A stretch of DNA of 64,000 nt, taken from assembly GCF_009856445.1 (NCBI RefSeq), contig NZ_WMFA01000009.1:1-64000 (forward strand), written 5' to 3'. Positions 9,141-16,374 of the stretch are shown in pieces. The position numbers and the translations under genes are program-made. Position 1 is the first letter of the stretch. The number at the start of each line of letters is the position of its first letter. The notes under the pieces were generated by a model, which saw only the letters and a list, made by a program, of their open reading frames with translations, was not told the DNA's origin and searched no databases. The DNA comes from Halobacillus litoralis (GTDB lineage: Bacteria; Bacillota; Bacilli; Bacillales; Halobacillaceae).

Positions 9141-9301
9141 CACTATTTTCCTCCTTTATATTAACCTCTCTGTATTCTATGCAATCTACTCTATTAAGCA
9201 TGGTCAGATGAAGGAGTATAAACGTGGAACTTTGAACAAGTCCTTCTTTTAATAGAGGTCCCTCTACCTTTCTATCAATTAAACAAAAGCTCCCGTTTGT
9301 T

Positions 9302-9487
9302 GAAGACTCAGTTTCGAGATGTTCGTGTCATTCTAGGGGCTCCGGGAAAAGGTTCGCTTTCCATGGGGCGGGCGGTGAGCCTCCTCAGGCTCCGCCTTCC
9401 GGGGTCTCACCTGTCCCACACGTCCCATAGGAGTCTCACCGTTTCCCTCCGCCCCTTGACCTTATAAGTGTCTCGAAACCACTTCTA
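9302..9487 (-). repeat. Dispersed intergenic repeat, copy A
   Basis: Read on the minus strand it runs AAGTGGTTTCGAGACAC, then GGGGCGGAGGG, GTGAGACTCCTATGGGAC, GTGAGACCCC, GAGGAGGCTCACCG, GAAAGCGAA and ends TCTCGAAACTGAGTCTTC. The same order of blocks appears in copy B at 9671-9860 in the opposite orientation. The ends are imperfect inverted repeats of one another (GGTTTCGAGA and TCTCGAAACT). Confidence 0.75.
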
Positions 9488-9670
9488 AAAGGGTCAGCTT
9501 GAATGGTTGAGGGAAGTGGATGATTCGAACACCTGTATTCATAAATAAGGTTCCAAATCTTCTCCCCTATGCGGGCATATAGTGCGTTCGATCAAGCATT
9601 TGCGTATGCTAAACGTCAACGAGGTAGAGTTTAAATCATTCACTTCTCATATCCATACAAGCTGATTTTT

Positions 9671-9860
9671 TAGTAGTGGTTTCGAGAACCATACTTGGTT
9701 AAAGGGGCGAAGGGGAATGGCGAGACTCCTGCGGGAAAAAAGTGCTTGGTGAGACCCCACAGGACGCAGTCCGAGGAGGCTCACCGCGCTCCCGCGGAAA
9801 GCGAGCTATTCCCCGCAGCCCCCATCCACTCAGCATAAGGCTCGAAACTGAGTCTTCAAG
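9671..9860 (+). repeat. Dispersed intergenic repeat, copy B
   Basis: Blocks in order: TAGTGGTTTCGAGA, AAGGGGCGAAGGGGAATGG, GAGACTCCTGCGGG, TGGTGAGACCCCACAGGA, GAGGAGGCTCACCGCG, GGAAAGCGAGC, and an end CTCGAAACTGAGTCTTC. It is the mirror image of copy A and closely matches the copy at 37007-37347. No transposase is encoded, so it looks like a non-autonomous or structural intergenic repeat. Confidence 0.78.
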
Positions 9861-9967
9861 AAACCTGCCATTTACTTTAATAATGGGGGTGATGTGGAGG
9901 GGAAATGGGTATTCGCACAGGGACGGACTCGTCGACATAGGTTAAGTTGTAGATGAGGAGGTAGAAA

Positions 9968-11158
9968 ATGAATAGAAATAATTTTCTTGCCGTAGATGTC
10001 GGAAACAGCTGGTACAAAGCGTTGGTATCCGATCAAGAGGAAATGTTTGATTATCAAATGCCAAACGCCATCGCCTTGTTTGATGAGGAATTTTACGAAA
10101 AACCTTATGACGAAGAGGATATGGATCTTGAGGAAAATTTGATTGTTGAAATCAAAAGCCCCTCTCTAAAGGATCGACGCGAGATCTTTTATATTGGAAA
10201 GTCAGCCATGCAGCAGAAAAACGTCAGCTTAACATCCTTCAACAATCAAAAAGTGGATGAAGAGCGTACCTACCTTCTGCTTTTTGCAACCGCTGCATAC
10301 CACGCTTTACTGACGAATCCTGCTGAAGAGGATCTCCATTTTATCATCGATCAGCTGGCCGTATCGTTACCAACGACCCAATATAAGGAAAAGAAAGATC
10401 TGTTCAAACAGCGCTTGATTGGAAATCATACGGTCATTTTTCATAAAGTGCCTGGAGTCAGGGAGCCGAAAGAAGTCGCGATCAAAATACAAATTGAGGA
10501 TGTTATTGTTGGTGCGGAAGGCGCCCTTGCCTACTTAGCTTTGACAAGGGACCAAGAGACGCTCATGATTTCGGACGATTCCCTTGTCAAAGATTCCTCC
10601 AAAGGCATTCTTATCGGAGACCTAGGTGGGGATTCGGTGGACTTTGTAGGGATCAAGAAAAATAAACCGGTTGCTTCTATTGAAGGGGAGCCGTTCGGCA
10701 TCAATCAATACCTCGACCATATCATACAAAAAGTAAGTAAAAATGAAATGTACAGCTTCAATTCACGTTCAGAGCTTGAAGAAAAACTTGTAGCCGGACA
10801 GTCCGAATGGTACGTGGAGCCATTTGCAGGAGTCCGGAAAGATATTAGTAAATACATCACACCACAGCTTCGTCTGATGGCGATCAAGTACCTCGAACAC
10901 TTTGACAGAGTGAGAAGCCGTTCCAATGAAATCAAGGGGGCCTCCCGATACATCGCTGTCGGGGGAGCCGCTGAAATCGCTGAAAAACAAATCAAAGAAG
11001 CCGCAGTGAAATGGAATGAGCGTGGTCGTCCGATTGATTTACTGTTCCCTGAAAACATGTCTAAATTGAATGTCCAGGGATTGATGATTCTGGCCAAGAT
11101 GCAATGGATAAGTAAAAACAAAGAATATGCAGATGGTTACGCTTATACCAAAAGTTAG
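9968..11158 (+). CDS. ParM/Alp7-like actin ATPase
   Basis: 396 residues with the actin/Hsp70 ATPase layout: phosphate-1 loop FLAVDVGNSWYKAL (residues 7-20), phosphate-2 loop GDLGGDSVDFVGI (near 215-228) and an adenosine loop YIAVGGAAEIAEKQ (near 327-340). This is the ParM/StbA and Alp7A type of bacterial actin that forms filaments for DNA segregation or positioning. GGAGG six bases before the ATG supports the start. The next gene starts 11 bases after its stop, the usual arrangement for an actin and its DNA-binding adaptor. No replication gene or iteron is near, so the locus may be chromosomal. The cargo is unknown. Confidence 0.75.
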   Translation: MNRNNFLAVDVGNSWYKALVSDQEEMFDYQMPNAIALFDEEFYEKPYDEEDMDLEENLIVEIKSPSLKDRREIFYIGKSAMQQKNVSLTSFNNQKVDEERTYLLLFATAAYHALLTNPAEEDLHFIIDQLAVSLPTTQYKEKKDLFKQRLIGNHTVIFHKVPGVREPKEVAIKIQIEDVIVGAEGALAYLALTRDQETLMISDDSLVKDSSKGILIGDLGGDSVDFVGIKKNKPVASIEGEPFGINQYLDHIIQKVSKNEMYSFNSRSELEEKLVAGQSEWYVEPFAGVRKDISKYITPQLRLMAIKYLEHFDRVRSRSNEIKGASRYIAVGGAAEIAEKQIKEAAVKWNERGRPIDLLFPENMSKLNVQGLMILAKMQWISKNKEYADGYAYTKS

Positions 11159-11169
11159 AGGGTGAAGGC

Positions 11170-11538
11170 ATGTCAAACGTATATCACGATTACTTCAAAC
11201 AAACCGTGCTGACAATCCCTGATACCTTCATTGATATAAAAACCGGGGATCAGCACACGGTCCTCCCTGAATTAAAAGAGGAAATCGCTTATCACTCAGA
11301 AAATAACACACTGAATCATTTACTGTTTTCGGCCCTGCATCACTACTTCCTTAAAGCTCAAACTTCTCAACAAGAGGGAACCAACATTGTGTTGACTGAA
11401 TTGCAGGAAATAAAGAGAATGCTTGCGGCAGGGTCTTTTCAGGAGAGACGTGTCACAACATCCATCGAGAAACCACCTGTTTCAAAGGAGATGGACATTT
11501 TGGAAATCGAGGATTTGTTAGAAGCTTTCGGTGGGTAA
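11170..11538 (+). CDS. Small ParR-like partner of the actin protein
   Basis: 122 residues. The N-terminal ~85 are mostly helical. The last ~15 residues, after a variable linker, are an acidic amphipathic helix (DILEIEDLLEAFGG), which resembles the filament-capping tails of ParR-type adaptors. That tail and its position right after a ParM-like gene are the grounds for the call; I cannot point to a definite ribbon-helix-helix motif. AGGGTGAAGGC before the ATG supports the start. A terminator follows. An alternative is an actin co-factor without DNA binding. Confidence 0.55.
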   Translation: MSNVYHDYFKQTVLTIPDTFIDIKTGDQHTVLPELKEEIAYHSENNTLNHLLFSALHHYFLKAQTSQQEGTNIVLTELQEIKRMLAAGSFQERRVTTSIEKPPVSKEMDILEIEDLLEAFGG

Positions 11539-11550
11539 ACCGTATGTACC

Positions 11551-11586
11551 AGAAGGTAGACATTTTTCAGTCTGCCTTCTTTTCTT
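11551..11586 (+). terminator. Rho-independent terminator of the actin operon
   Basis: AGAAGGTAGAC and GTCTGCCTTCT (one mismatch) around an eight-base loop, followed by a T-rich tail. Confidence 0.75.
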
Positions 11587-11627
11587 TTACATGTTCCCGT
11601 ATAGAAGGGTTCAGATTGGAGGTTTTT

Positions 11628-12185
11628 TTATAAGTGAACGGCTGGCAGGCAGGTAATGGCACAAAAACAAGATAAATCCACCGTGATACAGATGCCAGTA
11701 CCTACGAGGTCATCCAGACTCTTATGATCCAGCTGGTGACAGGCGGATCCGTGTTTGCTGGGACAATGCTTCGGATGACGATCTTTCAAGTCTGTCTTAA
11801 AGTCAAGAAGCTCAAGTACCGCGCAGCCTTTATTCAGCTCTTTAATTTTGAAAACGTGAGTATGGATACACTTAATCTTCTCTTTCTTCGAGTGACAGGC
11901 ATAAGTGGTTACCCCTGTCCCTTTGAAAGGTTCGCATCCGCAATATAAAAGAAAGGGTATCGTGTTTTTCTTCACACGTTTCTTTCCCAGCAACTCATGA
12001 ATGGATTGCTGACAGGATGTATGACATTCATCTTTATTCACTTTATTTTGCGCATACAAAATCGCCTCTAATACATCTTCTACACAATTTTTATAATGCT
12101 TCATTTTATCGTGTTTATCTTTTTTCCCACAACAACCATCCTTATGATGGCGATCGTAGTCATAATCATATGCTCGAAAACTCAT
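11628..12185 (-). CDS. CotY/CotZ-family spore coat protein
   Basis: 185 residues with 16 cysteines. The N-terminus is Asp/His/Tyr-rich (YDYDYDRHHKDGCCGKKD) and is followed by the family motif CVEDVLEAILYAQNKV, then HTSCQQSIHELLG and LLYCGCEPFKGTG. CotY/CotZ proteins form the disulfide-linked crust or exosporium layer of spores. The C-terminus ends ITVDLSCFCAITCLPAVHL, a normal Cys-rich end. A purine-rich AAGGAG stands before the start. It is convergent with the actin operon and in the same neighbourhood as the SPOCS genes, so this part of the window is biased to spore surface functions. Confidence 0.85.
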   Translation of the reverse strand: MSFRAYDYDYDRHHKDGCCGKKDKHDKMKHYKNCVEDVLEAILYAQNKVNKDECHTSCQQSIHELLGKKRVKKNTIPFLLYCGCEPFKGTGVTTYACHSKKEKIKCIHTHVFKIKELNKGCAVLELLDFKTDLKDRHPKHCPSKHGSACHQLDHKSLDDLVGTGICITVDLSCFCAITCLPAVHL

Positions 12186-12429
12186 TATTACACTCCTTAA
12201 TATTTCAGTTACCGTATTATACGTGCGGAGATGATTTTCGATTGATTTGTGTGCCTACAGCAGAGGAATTTTCTCTCAACTATAGAAAATGAGAGAACCC
12301 CTCTATACTTCCGACCCCTACCATATTCCCAGTCCAGGACTTTTTCATTATGAGCGTATCGTACCTTGGTCCACCTCCTTCCTTCACTTATACTGAGAAT
12401 AATAGAAAGGAAAGGTCAGTGATTCCCCA

Positions 12430-12855
12430 ATGCTTTACATACGGCAGGTTGAAGAAATTATAAAGGATACGCTGCTTGAACATCAGCTGGAAATCAATTA
12501 TGAAATCAACAATAAACTCCCAGCTCCTATGAGTTATAACGTATCCACAAATACAGTGAATTTTAACTATCTACAAATCAATGGATATATGAGTAAAATA
12601 AAAGTAAATGAGCCTGAAGAAAACGTCGTGAAAATCATCCTCTATCATGAAATCGGCTACTATCTCACTTTTAAGAAACATAAACACGATCTGCGGACAC
12701 TCATGTATGGAGGAGATGAAGAAATTGAAGAACTGAAATCCGTCATAGAAGCCAATGCCTGGAATTATGGACGGGCATTAGTCCCCGAACATTTAGTTGA
12801 AACTTACGACCTCGTTAGGGAAAAAGACGAGAATCTTCTGCAAGGATTGAAATAA
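12430..12855 (+). CDS. ImmA/IrrE-like protein with degenerate zinc motif
   Basis: 141 residues resembling the M78 (ImmA/IrrE) metallopeptidase layout. A helix carries YHEIGYYLT where the family has HExxH, so His73 and Glu74 are kept but the second His is Tyr77. Later EANAWNYGRALVP (residues 107-119) matches the third-ligand segment, commonly EANxFAxxLLMP. The missing His makes proteolysis doubtful; a binding role is possible. The ribosome site (GGAAAGG) is rather far upstream, so the start is less certain. It does not neighbour a phage repressor gene. Confidence 0.55.
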   Translation: MLYIRQVEEIIKDTLLEHQLEINYEINNKLPAPMSYNVSTNTVNFNYLQINGYMSKIKVNEPEENVVKIILYHEIGYYLTFKKHKHDLRTLMYGGDEEIEELKSVIEANAWNYGRALVPEHLVETYDLVREKDENLLQGLK

Positions 12856-12973
12856 AAATCCCTACATTCTACAAATTATCCTTAAAATTGGAAGGTCATT
12901 GTATGGAACTTGTAGAAATAGTTATACACAGTCACTCCATGATTAGGCTTAATAAAAAAGGAAGGTGAATGGC

Positions 12974-13474
12974 ATGTTCAAGAATCGTTTATTCAAGAAT
13001 GTTCTATTCCGATGGATGCCACATAAAGAGCAAAGCATTTGTGAAAAAAGATTGATCAAAGTCGTCAAACGCCTGAAGGTTGAGAATTTCAATTTTAATT
13101 GGGACCGTAACAGTTGTTTTGTGGAATTTACATATCAAGGGGAGAGCTATCGCCTGGAGCATTCCGTTGATAAAGCCAAGGAAAAAGGCATTATTCTAAG
13201 GAATGGTTTGGATTGCTTGAATGAATTGACACAGTCACTTGAAGATTTGGGCTTGATTATCGATCGTGGCATGTATGACTTTGACACTTGGATTGCCGGC
13301 ATGAGACAGTCACCTTCCGTTGAGGAAACGCCTGAAGTGCAGGACGAGTTACAATTCAAGTATAAAACTCTGGGAAAACAAGCGGGAGAAGAAACCATTG
13401 CGCTTAAACCAGAAACTTCGTTTAAGAAGTTCGACGAAAACCATACATCATCGAAACGGACGCAAATAAAATAA
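12974..13474 (+). CDS. Hypothetical protein
   Basis: About 166 residues. A basic N-terminus (FKNRLFKNVLFRWMPHKEQ) leads to an alpha/beta domain at residues ~25-115 (CEKRLIKVVKRL, FVEFTYQGESYRLEHSVDKA, NGLDCLNELTQSLEDLGLII), followed by a polar tail. I do not recognise the family. The start at 12974 is chosen for GGAAGG eight bases upstream; an in-frame GTG at 12965 overlaps that site. Its stop codon leads directly into a terminator. Confidence 0.6.
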   Translation: MFKNRLFKNVLFRWMPHKEQSICEKRLIKVVKRLKVENFNFNWDRNSCFVEFTYQGESYRLEHSVDKAKEKGIILRNGLDCLNELTQSLEDLGLIIDRGMYDFDTWIAGMRQSPSVEETPEVQDELQFKYKTLGKQAGEETIALKPETSFKKFDENHTSSKRTQIK

Positions 13475-13517
13475 AAAAATGACCTGCCTCTTTCTTCAAA
13501 AGAGCAGGTCATTTTTT
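13474..13517. terminator. Bidirectional terminator
   Basis: AAAAAATGACCTGC and GCAGGTCATTTTTT, a perfect 14-bp stem with a 16-base loop. It lies between the convergent genes ending at 13474 (+) and 13509 (-), and overlaps the last codons of the latter. Confidence 0.85.
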
Positions 13518-13622
13518 ATGGGTTTTTTTCTTTCCGATGTAGACCCACATAACTACGTAAGTGGTAAAAAGCAATAGCAAAAACATAGGGGCAGATAGCA
13601 CATCACGTATAATCACCGTCAC
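13509..13622 (-). CDS. Small single-span membrane protein, 37 residues
   Basis: A short frame with GTG start: MTVIIRDVLSAPMF opens it, a hydrophobic stretch FLLLLFTTYVVMWVYI follows, and it ends GKKKTHKK. AAAGGA stands six bases before the GTG, and the start is only 12 bases after the stop of the upstream membrane protein, so the two would be co-transcribed and share the downstream terminator. The single helix with a positive C-terminus suggests N-out topology or a small subunit of the neighbour. Family unknown. Confidence 0.5.
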   Translation of the reverse strand: MTVIIRDVLSAPMFLLLLFTTYVVMWVYIGKKKTHKK

Positions 13623-13634
13623 ATCACATCCTTT

Positions 13635-14183
13635 CTATTTTAAACTGTCCAAGGGAAATGGAAAGAATGCATAGAAAAGGACAATGATCGGAACAGATAC
13701 GAGAAGAGCCCGGACTGGGTTTCTATAATGAAGATAAAGGACGCCGAATAGTACGGCATTTAAAGGAATATTGAGCCAGTTGTTCCACCCATGATCGTAG
13801 ACATACATCCCTTTCAGTGAAAACAGCCATTCCAAAACCGTATAAAACGCAATCCAGACCGTAATATAAATAAACTGGCTGCTCCTCGTTTGGGGAAAAC
13901 GCTGCAAATAGATAATTAAGCCGACAGGGCAGATGAAAAAAGTGAACGCCATATTGATGATGGAATGATTCAGCCACTCCATCGTTATCCCTCGGAATGC
14001 CCACAGCGTGTGGTTGTAATAAAGGAAATTATAGGTCATGTTGACAGCAATGAAGAATAGAATCGTCGGATATTGCTTCCCTACCTGCTTCCAGTCAACA
14101 AATCGATAAGCAAAAAGGACCCACACCACAATAACTAATAATAAATACATCTCCCACCACTCCAAAGAATCAATTATTCCCAT
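13635..14183 (-). CDS. CBO0543-type membrane protein
   Basis: 182 residues with about five or six membrane helices and many aromatic residues (TYNFLYYNHTLW, GMYVYDHGWNNWLNIPLN). The pattern matches the CBO0543 family of uncharacterised Firmicute membrane proteins, several of which occur in spore formers; no activity is known to me. A GGGTGAAGA site precedes the ATG. It is followed within 12 bases by a 37-residue membrane protein. Confidence 0.7.
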   Translation of the reverse strand: MGIIDSLEWWEMYLLLVIVVWVLFAYRFVDWKQVGKQYPTILFFIAVNMTYNFLYYNHTLWAFRGITMEWLNHSIINMAFTFFICPVGLIIYLQRFPQTRSSQFIYITVWIAFYTVLEWLFSLKGMYVYDHGWNNWLNIPLNAVLFGVLYLHYRNPVRALLVSVPIIVLFYAFFPFPLDSLK

Positions 14184-14234
14184 TCTTCACCCGCCCCATC
14201 CCCTTTATACATGCGCTTTTAATTACCAAAAATA

Positions 14235-14275
14235 CCCACACCAGGTCATCCAAATTTTGGATGACCTGGTGTGGG
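14235..14275. repeat. Perfect 41-base palindrome
   Basis: Two 20-base arms around one central T. The arms contain ACCAGGTCATCCA and its complement. It lies beyond the separate terminator of ndh and upstream of the CBO0543-like gene. A second palindrome with the same core is at 17372-17420. Confidence 0.85.
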
Positions 14276-14300
14276 AAATAATGTAATAATCGCATTAAAA

Positions 14301-14345
14301 AAACGCCTGCTTCGTTTCGCTTGGGAGCGATGGAAGCAGGCGTTT
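14301..14345 (-). terminator. Terminator of the yjlC-ndh operon
   Basis: AAACGCCTGCTTC and GAAGCAGGCGTTT, a 13-bp perfect stem, followed on the minus strand by TTTTTTAAT. It stands 36 bases after the ndh stop. Confidence 0.85.
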
Positions 14346-14380
14346 CGTTTATTAAGGTGGTTTACCTTAGAGTATATGGT

Positions 14381-15562
14381 TTAATAGGCAAGTGCGAATA
14401 GTCCCTTGATATGGGAAAGGTAGCGCACGTTACTTGCTTCTTTCATGACAGAAGCCGGAAGACCTTTCAATGGTGTCTGGTTGGCACCGATGAAAGCAAC
14501 CGCATCTTTACGGCCAAGGCTTGCAAGTGTACCTGAATTGACAGGTTCAAACTCTTCAAAGCTCTTGTCTTCAAGGAAGGCATATAGGTTATAACCGACG
14601 GTGTCACCCATCTGCCAAGCGATTTGTGCTGTCGGTGGCTGTGGACGTTCCTCACCTGGTTTGAAGTAAACCGCACTGTCACCAACAACAAATACGTCTT
14701 TGTGAGATACGGACTGAAGGTAATTGTTCACAGACGCACGCCCGCGATTCACTTCAATACCGGATTCACCGACAAGTGGGTTTCCTGCAACTCCGCCTGT
14801 CCAAACAAACGTGTTCGCTGTCAGCTTACGGCCGTCTTTCAACTCGATGACGTTTCCTTCTACATTCGTGACAGGAAGTTCTGTCAGGAATTCAACGCCG
14901 CGCTTTTCAAGACTCTTCGTTGCTCTTTCAATCAAGTGATCAGGAAGCATTGGCAAAATTTTCGGCATCGCTTCTACAAGGGTAAGCTTGATTTCATCAG
15001 GGTTAACGCCATATTTTTTAGCCATTGCTGGTGTTTCATCAGCCAACTCACCGACAAGCTCGACACCAGTCAAGCCACCGCCTCCAATGACGATGTGTGC
15101 ATCAGCTTCGTTATTGGACGCTGCATAATCACGGATACGAGCTTCCACATGTTCACGGATTTTGTTTGCATCTTCCGCAGATTTAAGAACCATGCTGTGT
15201 TCCTGTAATCCTGGGATGCCGAAGTAGTTGGTTACACTACCCAGTGCCACGACCAAAGCATCATAGAACAATTCAGAACCATCTTCCAGTGAAATCTTTT
15301 TGTCGTTGACAGAAAAGGACTCGACCGTTGCAACCTTAAGGTTGATGTCTTTTCCTTTCAACAACTTTTCAAGAGGAAGTGCTGCCGCCTGCTCAGAAAT
15401 GTTTCCTGCTGCTAAACGGTGCAATTCTGTAATGATTTGGTGTGTCGGAGTTTTGTTAATGATTGTGACGTTCGCTTCGGAAGCGTCCATGTATTGGCGC
15501 ACAGACAACGCAGCAAGAAGCCCGCCGTAACCGCCGCCTAAAATGACGATTTCTTTTGACAT
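14381..15562 (-). CDS. ndh: Type II NADH dehydrogenase (YjlD-like)
   Basis: 393 residues with two dinucleotide-binding folds: VILGGGYGGLLAA at residues 5-17 for FAD and IVIGGGGLTGVELVGEL near 155-172 for NADH, plus the FAD-contact motif DVFVVGDSA near 292. This is the single-subunit, non-pumping dehydrogenase that passes electrons from NADH to menaquinone at the membrane. GGAGG seven bases before the ATG sets the start. It follows a DUF1641 gene with 17 bases between, as in B. subtilis yjlC-yjlD, where the operon is known to be under the redox repressor Rex. Confidence 0.88.
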   Translation of the reverse strand: MSKEIVILGGGYGGLLAALSVRQYMDASEANVTIINKTPTHQIITELHRLAAGNISEQAAALPLEKLLKGKDINLKVATVESFSVNDKKISLEDGSELFYDALVVALGSVTNYFGIPGLQEHSMVLKSAEDANKIREHVEARIRDYAASNNEADAHIVIGGGGLTGVELVGELADETPAMAKKYGVNPDEIKLTLVEAMPKILPMLPDHLIERATKSLEKRGVEFLTELPVTNVEGNVIELKDGRKLTANTFVWTGGVAGNPLVGESGIEVNRGRASVNNYLQSVSHKDVFVVGDSAVYFKPGEERPQPPTAQIAWQMGDTVGYNLYAFLEDKSFEEFEPVNSGTLASLGRKDAVAFIGANQTPLKGLPASVMKEASNVRYLSHIKGLFALAY

Positions 15563-15579
15563 GTTGATTCCTCCATTTC

Positions 15580-16011
15580 CTACTCTTTGTGATTGCGTTC
15601 AGCAGATACTTTTAAGTATGCGTTGACGAAACGGAACATTTTCTGAGCCTGAGGGTCTTTCAACATCTTCATCAAGCCGAATAGTCCGATGACTTCTGAG
15701 CTGCTTTCCGCATGATCTTTCGCTTCGATTGCGTTCTGCGCTACTTCTTTCACGGTATGTTTTAGAGGCTCAGCCACTTCTGACATGAACTCAACCGTGT
15801 CTTTTTTCAGAACTTCATCCGTCGCAATCGATTGAACGGTGTCGTAGGAGCTTGAAAGAATCTTCACCAATTCGGTAAGCTTCGGAAGCTCTTTCACAAG
15901 AACAGTCAAAGATTCCTGTACTTCAGGTTCCAGTAGTTGGTCGAGCAGTTCACGCTCGTCACGAGCAACGTTTGTCTGCCCGTCTTTTTCTGTTGTGAAT
16001 GAATCTGCCAT
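15580..16011 (-). CDS. yjlC: DUF1641 protein YjlC
   Basis: About 143 residues, mainly helical and acidic, with the DUF1641 pattern: LLDQLLEPEVQESLTVLV early, then ELVKILSSSYDTVQSIATD and a Gly-containing segment EVIGLFGLMKMLKDPQ. The family accompanies NDH-2 and other oxidoreductases but its role is not settled. The start MADSF is chosen because AAGGAG stands just upstream; an open frame reaches 16044 without a better site. It is the first gene of the operon with ndh. Confidence 0.82.
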   Translation of the reverse strand: MADSFTTEKDGQTNVARDERELLDQLLEPEVQESLTVLVKELPKLTELVKILSSSYDTVQSIATDEVLKKDTVEFMSEVAEPLKHTVKEVAQNAIEAKDHAESSSEVIGLFGLMKMLKDPQAQKMFRFVNAYLKVSAERNHKE

Positions 16012-16374
16012 ATCCACTTCTCCTTTTTTGAGCCCGGGGCTCATTTTTTTATAAGTAAATAACTAGTACAAGCAACGAAAGCTCTACCTGTTATAAAACA
16101 GTAAGAGTGCCATTTTATAGCTAACGTTACTAGAGTAAAATATAATCTTGTGAAGCACAACACATTCTGACAAAATAAACGGTTACATTTATAATTTTTT
16201 TCAAAATCGCTGTTTTTTTTACAGCATTTTCAATCAAAAAGACGGATTTATCACTCTTATTATCATTCGCTAAAGATATTTTCTCATACTGTCATATCCC
16301 TTTTTTAAATGAGGAAAGGTTCTCCATACAAGAAAGAGGCTAACCATGGACCCGATTAGCCTCCTCCAACAATG
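16012..16374. promoter_or_regulatory. yjlC upstream region with TTGTGAAGCACAA palindrome
   Basis: This ~360-base gap holds the yjlC promoter region and the terminator of the aldo/keto reductase. At 16148-16160 TTGTG-AAG-CACAA is a perfect 5-3-5 palindrome. A TTGTCA hexamer lies just upstream of it on the minus strand, and A/T-rich -10 candidates (AAGATTAT, TATATT) lie downstream. The half-site resembles that of Rex (TTGTGAA) but the spacing is shorter than the usual Rex site. Confidence 0.35.
16336..16363 (-). terminator. Rho-independent terminator
   Basis: GAGGCTAA and TTAGCCTC with a 12-base loop and a T-rich exit on the minus strand, directly after the aldo/keto reductase stop. Confidence 0.7.

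Larger units (their letters stand above)
9141..9967. other. Long intergenic region carrying a mirrored repeat pair
   Basis: About 830 bases without a credible gene. They hold the upstream region of the SPOCS gene, two copies of a dispersed repeat facing apart (listed separately), and the leader of the actin-like gene. Short open frames inside the repeats are by-products of the repeat sequence. I see no array of short direct repeats that would serve as a centromere for the actin operon. Confidence 0.6.

Noticed and set aside
9302-9860. Insertion sequence with inverted repeats
   Set aside because: The ends are inverted repeats, but there is no transposase and no clear target duplication. It is called a repeat instead.
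9742-9945. 67-codon frame (GETPQDAVRGGSPRSRGKRA)
   Set aside because: It is the translation of dispersed repeat copy B; the same string occurs in copy C at 37154-37369. No ribosome site of its own.
9141-9967. Centromere (parC-like) repeats for the actin operon
   Set aside because: I looked for short direct repeats upstream of the actin gene and found only the dispersed repeat pair, which also occurs at an unrelated locus.
14624-15208. 194-codon plus-strand frame opposite ndh
   Set aside because: It is the complement of the NDH-2 coding sequence; the minus-strand protein has full family motifs.
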